This document shows positions 36,731 to 48,039 of a DNA stretch of 64,000 bases, piece by piece. Position numbers and translations under genes: made by a program. A model generated the notes under the pieces. That model was not told the origin of the DNA and did no database searches. It saw only the letters and a program-made list of their open reading frames with translations. The stretch's first letter is position 1. Every line of letters starts with the position of its first letter. Source of the stretch: Novosphingobium sp. RL4 (GTDB taxonomy: Bacteria; Pseudomonadota; Alphaproteobacteria; Sphingomonadales; Sphingomonadaceae); the NCBI RefSeq assembly GCF_035658495.1, contig NZ_CP141944.1, positions 62,001 to 126,000 on the forward strand. Reading direction: 5' to 3'.

Positions 36731-37222
36731 ATGCCGCTGCTCCGAAACAAGATGCCCTCTCCCGTCGGTGAGCTCACGCTGATTGCCGGAGACCGGGGCC
36801 TTGCAGCGATCCTCTGGGAGAACGACGACCCCAGCCGGGTGCGACTTGGCGACATCGCGGATTCGGAAAGCCATCCGATCCTGGACGAAGCCAAGGCACA
36901 GCTTGCCGACTACTTCGCCGGGAAGCGACAATCGTTCGACCTCCCCCTCGACTTTCGCGGCACCGATTTCCAGAAGAGCGTCTGGGCCCAGCTTCTCCTG
37001 ATCCCCTTCGGCGAAACGCGCAGCTACGGCGAGATCGCCGTGGCCCTTGGCCGCCCCAGTGCAAGCCGCGCCGTGGGCGCCGCGAACGGCCGCAACCCCA
37101 TCTCGATTGTCGCGCCCTGCCACCGGGTAGTCGGCGCGAACGGCACCCTCACCGGGTTCGCGGGCGGGCTGGAAGCAAAAGCCTTCCTGCTCCGCCTCGA
37201 AGGCCGCGGCTTCCTGCTCTGA
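36731..37222 (+). CDS. ogt: Methylated-DNA-[protein]-cysteine S-methyltransferase
   Basis: 163 residues. The acceptor cysteine is C130 in IVAPCHRVVGANGTLTGFAGGL, the universal PCHR motif. The helix-turn-helix segment (TRSYGEIAVALGRPSASRAVGAANGRNP) that flips the base out is intact. It repairs O6-alkylguanine by irreversible transfer to its own cysteine. It lacks the N-terminal Ada regulatory domain, so it is the constitutive Ogt type. A terminator at 37228-37260 separates it from the convergent guaA. Confidence 0.94.
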   Translation: MPLLRNKMPSPVGELTLIAGDRGLAAILWENDDPSRVRLGDIADSESHPILDEAKAQLADYFAGKRQSFDLPLDFRGTDFQKSVWAQLLLIPFGETRSYGEIAVALGRPSASRAVGAANGRNPISIVAPCHRVVGANGTLTGFAGGLEAKAFLLRLEGRGFLL

Positions 37223-37227
37223 AAGAG

Positions 37228-37260
37228 AAGGAGCCGGCATCCCTGGGGACCCGGCTCCTT
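37228..37260. terminator. Bidirectional hairpin between ogt and guaA
   Basis: AAGGAGCCGG and CCGGCTCCTT form a perfect 10-bp stem with a 13-base loop, 5 bp after the ogt stop and 24 bp after the guaA stop on the other strand. Followed by GGAAAA. Confidence 0.75.
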
Positions 37261-37284
37261 GGAAAACTCAATGCATGCGCGGGA

Positions 37285-38868
<1,584 letters not shown>

Positions 38869-39099
38869 GGGCGGCCACTATAGCGGGATAGTGCGAGTGT
38901 CCAGTACGCGCAGGCCCTGCACCTGCCATTTTGCGCGCTTCCCGGAACCGGCAATGCAGTTGCATAAATAGCAAGCAAGATTGTTGCTTTTGACGTTGCA
39001 GAAATTCCAATCAAGCCTATCTCGCACTTGCAGCATGAGCGACGAGAAGAGCCATGCATGCGATAAAAAGAAAACAAGAATGTTTGCAGGAGCATTTCA

Positions 39100-39180
39100 A
39101 TGACCATCGTCGAAAAGACGTTCGGTTTTGCCGCAGCGCTGGGTGTGAGCGCTCTGGCATTTGCCGTCACCCTCATCTGA
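39100..39180 (+). CDS. 26-residue hydrophobic small protein
   Basis: The frame encodes MTIVEKTFGFAAALGVSALAFAVTLI, essentially one membrane-spanning helix after a short charged start. Support comes from the perfect AGGAG seven bases before ATG 39100 and from a textbook terminator 27 bp after the stop (39207-39232), making a self-contained unit. A 22-codon frame (39035-39103) ends by ATGA overlap with this start. No family is recognised. A membrane-inserted regulator or toxin-like peptide are possibilities without direct evidence. Confidence 0.6.
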   Translation: MTIVEKTFGFAAALGVSALAFAVTLI

Positions 39181-39200
39181 GGGTCGGCATTTCCGACTAG

Positions 39201-41975
<2,775 letters not shown>

Positions 41976-41983
41976 CGGTAAAG

Positions 41984-42010
41984 GGCAGGGAAGCCGCGCG
42001 CTTCCCTGCC
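41984..42010 (+). terminator. gyrB terminator
   Basis: A perfect 11-bp stem (GGCAGGGAAGC and complement) with the 5-base loop CGCGC begins 8 bp after the gyrB stop. Confidence 0.75.
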
Positions 42011-42108
42011 TGCCGGCACCGTCCGAAATGACCGCGATTTTAACGCTTTGCCCGGCTGACAAGCCAACTCCGCTCCCCTAGCATGGCCGCTCGGCAATGG
42101 GGGACGAC

Positions 42109-43626
42109 ATGACGAAATTCGGACGCGGTGCATCCGCGCGCGCGGCACTGCTGGCAGGTCTGGCACTGGCCCTGGCTCCGCAGGCAGCCTTGGCCCGCAA
42201 GGATATCGGCCAGACGGCAGCTACCGCGCTCACGCAGGCGCAGCGCTACATGGAAGCGGAAAACTGCGAGGGTGCCTTGGGCCAGGTCTCGCCCATCGTC
42301 GCCAGCAAGGATTTCCCGGCGCTGGAAGAACCGGTCCGCTTTCCCTTCCTGCTGATCTCGACCCTGTGCGAAGCGCGGACGAACCGGATCGAACCCGCGC
42401 TCGTCCATGCCCGCGCCGCCACGGCCATCACCGGTGCGCCCGAGATCGCATGGACGCTGCGCTTCGGCATCGAACTCGACGGCGGCAAGCCGGAGGACGC
42501 CGTCGCCACGCTGGAAGCCATGCAGCAGCGCCTTCCGGAAGGGATCGACGGTGTCGACACCGAATGGCTCTTCGCGCTTAGCCGGAAGTTCCAGGAGGAC
42601 AAGGACAACCCGGCCTATCGCCGCCTCCTCGCGCTGCTCACCGCGCCCGAATTCGCGCGGGGCAAGGAAGACATGGCGTTCGACTGGATGCGCCGGTCCT
42701 ATGCGCGCCTGCTCCTCTCCTCCGGCGATCGACCGGCCGCGGCTGCTCAGATAGCGGCGATCCGGTCCGCCGATGCCCTGCGCGAGATAACCCTGGACCC
42801 CGCGCTTCGGGACATGCTGCCCGCCAGCTTCGACTTGCGCGCCGCCTATGAACGGCAGATCGCAGCGCTGGAAAGCCGCAGCGTCACCCGCCCCGGCCTG
42901 CTCGAACTGCCCATCGCCATCGCCGCATCCCGGCGCACGCTCGGCCAGGCCGAAAAGGCGCTTGCCACGCTGGAGGCCGCACGGCCGGAAGGGGTGCTTT
43001 CCAAGCAGTTTTCGGATCACGACAAGCAGCTCAACTGGTGGTGGGACGGCATGGCCCGCACTTACGAACAGCTCGGCCGCTACGACGAGGCGGCTGCGGC
43101 CTATCGCAAGGCCATCGAGGGCGGCGAACGAGGCGCCGGCAACTTCAGCCAGACCATCAACCTGGCCTATCTCCATTCACGCTTCGGGCACGACGACGCT
43201 GCCCTTGCCACGCTGGCCACCGTCGAAGGCAAGACGGACAGCATGGCCAGCCCCTACGGCGTGATGGAACTGCGCCTGGCGCGGGGCTGCGCGGCGCAGG
43301 CGCTGGGCAAGACCGACCTGGCACAGGCCGACCTCGCCTATGCCGAAGCCCACGCGGCCGACCATCCCGAGGCGGTTACCGACCTGCAGATCTGCACTGG
43401 CCGGATCGACGCGGCAGCCGCATCGATGATCGCCCGGCTGGACGACCCGGATCGCCGGATCAACGCGCTGACCCAGCTCAGCGACTACGATCCGCTCCCG
43501 GCGAACCTGCCGCCCTCACCCTTCGCGGCGGGCCTCGAAACCCTCAAGCACCGCCCCGACGTGCAGGCCGCGATCGCGCGGGCCGGAGGAACGCGAAAGT
43601 TCAACATCTTCCCCGCGACGCTGTAG
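42109..43626 (+). CDS. Exported TPR-repeat protein
   Basis: 505 residues. The signal peptide (FGRGASARAALLAGLALALAPQAALA) is followed by helical repeats of TPR size, the clearest being MARTYEQLGRYDEAAAAYRKAIEGG (about 310-335) and LAYLHSRFGHDDAALATLATVEG. A scaffold in the periplasm is the likely role; no catalytic motif. ATG 42109 is chosen because GGGGG sits five bases upstream. It is directly followed (38 bp) by the M1 aminopeptidase gene, and the gap is mostly a hairpin containing that gene's start codon, so the two may be co-transcribed. Confidence 0.82.
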   Translation: MTKFGRGASARAALLAGLALALAPQAALARKDIGQTAATALTQAQRYMEAENCEGALGQVSPIVASKDFPALEEPVRFPFLLISTLCEARTNRIEPALVHARAATAITGAPEIAWTLRFGIELDGGKPEDAVATLEAMQQRLPEGIDGVDTEWLFALSRKFQEDKDNPAYRRLLALLTAPEFARGKEDMAFDWMRRSYARLLLSSGDRPAAAAQIAAIRSADALREITLDPALRDMLPASFDLRAAYERQIAALESRSVTRPGLLELPIAIAASRRTLGQAEKALATLEAARPEGVLSKQFSDHDKQLNWWWDGMARTYEQLGRYDEAAAAYRKAIEGGERGAGNFSQTINLAYLHSRFGHDDAALATLATVEGKTDSMASPYGVMELRLARGCAAQALGKTDLAQADLAYAEAHAADHPEAVTDLQICTGRIDAAAASMIARLDDPDRRINALTQLSDYDPLPANLPPSPFAAGLETLKHRPDVQAAIARAGGTRKFNIFPATL

Positions 43627-43637
43627 CTTGCACGCCG

Positions 43638-43668
43638 GCATGGGCGCGGCCATAAGTCGCGCCCATGC
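43638..43668 (+). promoter_or_regulatory. Hairpin enclosing the M1 aminopeptidase start codon
   Basis: GCATGGGCGCG (43638-43648) pairs perfectly over 11 bp with CGCGCCCATGC (43658-43668), 9-base loop. The ATG of the M1 gene (43665-43667) lies in the 3' arm, and the preceding ribosome-binding region is the loop and stem. It can be a terminator for the TPR gene, a translational control on the peptidase, or both. Confidence 0.55.
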
Positions 43669-45566
43669 GTATTCTCCTTGCTGCCGCGCTGCTTGCCGGA
43701 ACCGCCGCCCCTGCCGCCTCCCCTGCCGCCTCCCCTGCCATCGCCCAGACAGCGCCTGCCCCGATCCTGACGACGCCCGACGCGAAAGACGTCTGGACTC
43801 ACGCCCAGCCTCAGGTTGCCCGCGTCACCCATGTCGCCCTCGATCTCGACGTCGATTTCGGCACGAAGACTCTCGCGGGGAGCGCCGTGCTTGACGTGCT
43901 GGCCGCCCCCGATGCGGCACAGATCGTGCTCGACGCCGACGATATCGACATTGCCGCGATAACCGACCCTGCCGGCAAGCCGCTGAAATGGACGCTTGGC
44001 CCGAAGGACAAGGACATCGGTTCGGCGCTCACCGTCGAACTGGCCGGTGCCAGGCAGATCCGGATAACCTACCGGTCGAAGCCCGGCGCCACCGCGCTGC
44101 AATGGCTGCCGCCGGAGATGACCTTCGGAAAGAAGAAGCCCTTCCTGTTCAGCCAGGGCCAGGCAATCCTCAACCGTTCCTGGGTGCCGACGCAGGACAG
44201 CCCCGGCATCCGCCAGACCTGGGAAGCCACCCTGCGCGTGCCGGGCGACATGGTTGCGGTGATGAGCGCGGAAAAGCTTTCGGGCGACAAGGGAGAGGCG
44301 CTGCCCGACGGCCGCCGCCAATTCCGCTTCCGCATGGACAAGCCGGTGCCGCCCTACCTGATCGCCTTTGCGGTGGGCGATCTCAAGTTCAAGTCGCTCG
44401 GCCCGCGTTCCGGCGTTTGGACCGAGGCGCCGATGCTGGACAAGGCGGCGAAGGAATTCGTCGACGTCGAAAAGATGATCGACGCCGCCAGCAAGCTCTA
44501 CGGTCCCTATCGCTGGGGCCGGTACGACATGCTCGTGCTGCCGCCTGCCTTCCCTTACGGCGGCATGGAAAACCCGATGCTGACCTTCCTGACGCCAACC
44601 ATCGTCACGGGGGACCGCTCAAACACCGATGTCGTCGCGCATGAACTGGCGCATTCGTGGTCGGGCAACCTCGTCACCAATGCCACCTGGTCGGATTCGT
44701 GGCTGAACGAGGGCTTCACCACCTACTTCGAGAACCGCATCATGGAGTCGCTCTACGGCAAGGAGCAGGCCGCGACGTATGCCGATCTCGACTGGGACGT
44801 GATGAGCCGCGAAATCGCCGATGCCGGCGGCCAGACCGGCGCCGCCACGCGCCTGAACGGTGAACCGGGCGCGGGCGAGGTGGACTATACCAAGGGGTCC
44901 AACTTCCTGCGCATGATCGAATACACCGTGGGCCGCGAGAAGTGGGACGCCTATCTCACTTCCTACTTCGACCGCCACGCTTTCCAGCCGCAGACCACCG
45001 CCGGATTCCTGTCGGACCTGCGCGAACGCCTGCTGAAGGGGCAGCCCGACCTCGAACTGAAACTCCAGCTCGACCGCTGGTCCTACGGCGCGGGCCTGCC
45101 CGGCAATGCCGTTCGCGTCCACAGCGCCACACTGGCGAAAATCGATACAAAGCTGGCGGCCTTCAATGCGGGCGGCCCCGCCAGCGCGGTGCAGCCCAAG
45201 GGCTGGACCACGCAGGAATGGCTGCGCTTCCTCAACGGCATCGACCGCCGGCAGACGCCCGCGCGCCTGAAGGAACTGGACGAGACGCTCGGACTCTCGG
45301 CCTCGGGCAATGCCTATGTCCAGTCGGCCTGGTTCGAACTGGCCATCACCAACCGCTACGATCCGGCAGTACCTTATCTGCGCGGCTATCTTTCGCGGAT
45401 CGGGCGCGGGCTGCTGGTCTATCCGCTCTACAAGGGGCTGATGAAGCAGGGCGACTGGGGCCAGCCCAAGGCGCGGGACTTCTTCGCCGAAGCCAGGCCG
45501 ACCTATCACCCCTCGACCGCTGCGGGTATCGGGCGCATCGTCGCGCCGGATGCCGTGCAGGAGTAG
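43665..45566 (+). CDS. Exported M1 family aminopeptidase (leukotriene A4 hydrolase-like)
   Basis: 633 residues. A signal peptide (MRILLAAALLAGTAAPAAS) is followed by a short Ala/Pro repeat. The exopeptidase motif is GGMEN (PPAFPYGGMENPMLTF); zinc ligands are H326, H330 and E349 in HELAHSWSGNLVTN and NEGFTTYFE. The C-terminal helical domain resembles that of LTA4 hydrolase-like enzymes. It removes N-terminal residues from peptides in the periplasm. The start codon lies inside an 11-bp hairpin. A zincin gene follows after 5 bp, so the two share a transcript. Confidence 0.93.
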   Translation: MRILLAAALLAGTAAPAASPAASPAIAQTAPAPILTTPDAKDVWTHAQPQVARVTHVALDLDVDFGTKTLAGSAVLDVLAAPDAAQIVLDADDIDIAAITDPAGKPLKWTLGPKDKDIGSALTVELAGARQIRITYRSKPGATALQWLPPEMTFGKKKPFLFSQGQAILNRSWVPTQDSPGIRQTWEATLRVPGDMVAVMSAEKLSGDKGEALPDGRRQFRFRMDKPVPPYLIAFAVGDLKFKSLGPRSGVWTEAPMLDKAAKEFVDVEKMIDAASKLYGPYRWGRYDMLVLPPAFPYGGMENPMLTFLTPTIVTGDRSNTDVVAHELAHSWSGNLVTNATWSDSWLNEGFTTYFENRIMESLYGKEQAATYADLDWDVMSREIADAGGQTGAATRLNGEPGAGEVDYTKGSNFLRMIEYTVGREKWDAYLTSYFDRHAFQPQTTAGFLSDLRERLLKGQPDLELKLQLDRWSYGAGLPGNAVRVHSATLAKIDTKLAAFNAGGPASAVQPKGWTTQEWLRFLNGIDRRQTPARLKELDETLGLSASGNAYVQSAWFELAITNRYDPAVPYLRGYLSRIGRGLLVYPLYKGLMKQGDWGQPKARDFFAEARPTYHPSTAAGIGRIVAPDAVQE

Positions 45567-45571
45567 CCATC

Positions 45572-45985
45572 ATGACGTCAGGCCTGTCCACTCGCTTCGG
45601 CAATGCCCCCGGGCCCGACGTGTTCGAGGCTCTCGCCCATGCCGCCTTCGCGCGCATTCCCGAACCGTTCGCGCAGCACCTCGACGGGGTGACCGTCCAC
45701 GTCGAGGAGTTCGCGGACGAGGACACCCTGCGCGCCGTCGGGCTGGAAGATGCATGGGAACTGACCGGCCTCTACCACGGCCGCCCGCTGGACGAGGAAT
45801 CCGTCTGGGTCGCGGGAGAGTTCCGCCCGCGCATCACCCTCTACCGCCAGCCGCTACTGGCGGAATGGTGCGAGACCGGGGTGACGCTGGAAGACCTCGT
45901 GACGCATGTGGTGGTCCACGAAGTTGGCCACCACTTCGGCCTTTCCGACGACGATATGCATGGCCTGGAGGACGACGCGGACTGA
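45572..45985 (+). CDS. Small zincin-like metallopeptidase family protein
   Basis: 137 residues. The zinc motif HEVGHHFGLSDDDMHGLE starts at H116 and has the HExxHxxGxxD pattern (H116, H120, D126). The N-terminal part (FEALAHAAFARIPEPFAQHLDGVTVHVEEFAD) matches the bacterial minimal-zincin family often annotated simply as a metallopeptidase family protein. No signal peptide. AGGAG lies eight bases before ATG 45572, overlapping the end of the M1 gene; the genes are five bases apart. Substrate unknown. Confidence 0.88.
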   Translation: MTSGLSTRFGNAPGPDVFEALAHAAFARIPEPFAQHLDGVTVHVEEFADEDTLRAVGLEDAWELTGLYHGRPLDEESVWVAGEFRPRITLYRQPLLAEWCETGVTLEDLVTHVVVHEVGHHFGLSDDDMHGLEDDAD

Positions 45986-46040
45986 ACGTTCCGCTTTCCT
46001 ACAGTTGCCGTTGCGCAATATCCTGACCGGCATGGCTCAC

Positions 46041-46086
46041 GCAGACCCCCTCCTTCCACTTCGGCCGGACCCGGCGGCGGGTCTGC
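46041..46086 (+). terminator. Weak inverted repeat after the zincin gene
   Basis: GCAGACCC (46041-46048) and GGGTCTGC (46079-46086) pair over 8 bp with a 30-base loop that has its own GC pairing; GCTTTTT follows 15 bp later. Probable end of the TPR-M1-zincin transcript. Confidence 0.4.
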
Positions 46087-46211
46087 GGCAAGGGAGCCGC
46101 TTTTTCGTCCCCTGGACTGTGTAAACCGTGTCAAGCAGTGGGTCTGGCGAGGTGCAAAATGGCGCGAAAAATCGTTGCCGCGCCGCGCAATGATCCGATA
46201 GGAGCAGGGGC

Positions 46212-47984
46212 ATGACTCTCTCCCTCCCCCGTCATCTCCCGCTCCTTTCCGCCTCGCTCATGGCCGCGCTGCTTGCCGGTTGCGCAACGACGCCCGTATC
46301 CGGCCCCACCCAGCAACAAGCCGCGGCCCCGATCGAGGTCGGCGTGATCGCCATCAACGATTTCCACGGCGCGCTGGAACCGCCGAACCAATCGGTCGAT
46401 GCGCCGGACGGACAGGGCAACGAAGTTTCGGTGCCGGCGGGCGGCGGAGCCTGGCTCGCATCTGCGGTGGATTCGCTGAAGGCAAGGCATGCCAACAACG
46501 TCGTCGTGGCGGCGGGCGATCTGACCAGCGCCTCACAGCTCGCCTCCTCGCTCTATCTCGACGAGCCTGCGGTGGGCGTGATGAACCGCGTCGGCGTGGA
46601 ATTCAACGCGGTGGGCAATCACGAATTCGACCGGGGCTGGAAGGAACTGCGGCGCCTCCAGAACGGCGGCTGCGAGAAGAACACGCGGGTCCAGCCCTGC
46701 CAGCTCGAAGCCTTCAAGGGCGCCAGCTACAAGTACCTCGCCGCCAGCACGACCCTGGCTGACGGTTCACCGCTGTTCCCCGCCACCGGCATCAAGACCT
46801 TCGGCGAGGGCAAGGACAGGATCACCGTCGGCTTCGTGGGCCTTTCGCTCAAGACGGTGCCCACGCTCGTCGCGCCCGACCGGGTGGAAGGGCTGAAGTT
46901 CGCGGACGAGGCGGAGACGATCAACCGCGCCGCCGGGGCGCTGAAGGCGCAGGGCGCGGATGCCGTGGTCGTGCTGATCCATCAGGGCGGACGCACCACC
47001 GGTACGCCCGATCCCAACGGCTGCAACCAGATGACCGGCGAGATCGAACCCATCCTCGATCACCTGAATCCCGGCGTCGATCTCGTGGTTTCGGGGCATA
47101 CCCACTGGGCCTATGTCTGCGACTACACCGCCAACACCCGGGCCGGGCCGATCCTGCTGACCAGCGCGGGCGTCTACGGCAAGCTGGTGACGGACATCAC
47201 GCTGAAGTTCGACCCGGTGACGCACAAGTTGATCGACAAGCAGGCGCACAACCTGATCGTGCAGTCCGCCGCCTACAAGTCCGCCAAGGGCGAGGTTGCC
47301 AACAGCGCGGCCTTCCCGCAGTTCCAACCCCGAGCCGACGTCGCGGCGTTCATCCAGCGCTACAAGGATGCCTCGCTGCACCTCGTCGCCCGGCCGGTGG
47401 GTCATCTGTCCGGCCCGCTTGGCAAGGAAGAAGGAAACGGCACCGCGCAAGGCGGCTCTCTCGGCAACCTGATCGCCGATTCGCAGCTCGCCGCGACCCT
47501 CAAGGCCGGCGCGCAGATCGCCTTCACCAACCCCTTCGGCATCCGCACCTCGCTGATCCCGGCGGCAGACGGCACCGTGACCTTCGGCCAGATCTATGCG
47601 GTGGAGCCGTTCAACAACGAACTCGTCACCATGTCGCTGACCGGCGCGGCCATCCGCGCGACGCTTGAACAGGGGCTCGACGATACCGGCGACAAGCAGA
47701 TGCTTACGCCCAGCGCCGGCATGCGGATCGCCTTCGACATGCGCCGCCCCTCAGGCTCGCGGATCACGGCAATCACGCTGAACGGCAAGCCGCTCGATCC
47801 GGCGAAGAGCTACCGGGTAAGCGTGGTCAACTTCCTGGCCGAAGGCGGCGACGGCTTCAGCGGCTTCATCGGCGGTATGGACCGCACGCGGGGCGGCATC
47901 GATATCGAGGCGATGGAAGACTGGCTCTCGGCAGTGCCGATGCGAAAGGTGCCGGAAGAAGACCGGACTTCCGAGACGAAGTGA
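46212..47984 (+). CDS. Lipoprotein 5'-nucleotidase / metallophosphatase
   Basis: 590 residues. The N-terminus (SLMAALLAGCATT) is a lipobox with Cys23, so it is membrane-anchored in the periplasm. The metallophosphatase domain shows INDFHGALEP, VVAAGDLTSASQ, VGNHEFDRGW and VVSGHTHWAYVC. The C-terminal 5'-nucleotidase domain follows (GNLIADSQLA; AFTNPFGIRTSL; TFGQIYAVEPFNN; VVNFLAEGGDGFSGF). Members hydrolyse nucleotides, UDP-sugars or cyclic nucleotides outside the cell for phosphate and nucleoside uptake. It is monocistronic with a strong terminator. Confidence 0.93.
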   Translation: MTLSLPRHLPLLSASLMAALLAGCATTPVSGPTQQQAAAPIEVGVIAINDFHGALEPPNQSVDAPDGQGNEVSVPAGGGAWLASAVDSLKARHANNVVVAAGDLTSASQLASSLYLDEPAVGVMNRVGVEFNAVGNHEFDRGWKELRRLQNGGCEKNTRVQPCQLEAFKGASYKYLAASTTLADGSPLFPATGIKTFGEGKDRITVGFVGLSLKTVPTLVAPDRVEGLKFADEAETINRAAGALKAQGADAVVVLIHQGGRTTGTPDPNGCNQMTGEIEPILDHLNPGVDLVVSGHTHWAYVCDYTANTRAGPILLTSAGVYGKLVTDITLKFDPVTHKLIDKQAHNLIVQSAAYKSAKGEVANSAAFPQFQPRADVAAFIQRYKDASLHLVARPVGHLSGPLGKEEGNGTAQGGSLGNLIADSQLAATLKAGAQIAFTNPFGIRTSLIPAADGTVTFGQIYAVEPFNNELVTMSLTGAAIRATLEQGLDDTGDKQMLTPSAGMRIAFDMRRPSGSRITAITLNGKPLDPAKSYRVSVVNFLAEGGDGFSGFIGGMDRTRGGIDIEAMEDWLSAVPMRKVPEEDRTSETK

Positions 47985-47988
47985 TCGC

Positions 47989-48026
47989 AAAAAAGGCCCC
48001 GAAGCAGACGCTTCGGGGCCTTTTTT
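47989..48026. terminator. Strong bidirectional intrinsic terminator
   Basis: AAAAAAGGCCCCGAAG, a 6-base core, then CTTCGGGGCC and six T: a 10-bp GC stem with A- and T-runs, placed between the convergent nucleotidase and glnD genes. Confidence 0.93.
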
Positions 48027-48039
48027 CATGGCGCCGGCT

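Noticed and set aside
46032..46124. 30-codon frame starting ATGGCTCACGC after the zincin gene
   Set aside because: No ribosome site, and it overlaps a terminator-like inverted repeat; no conservation evidence.
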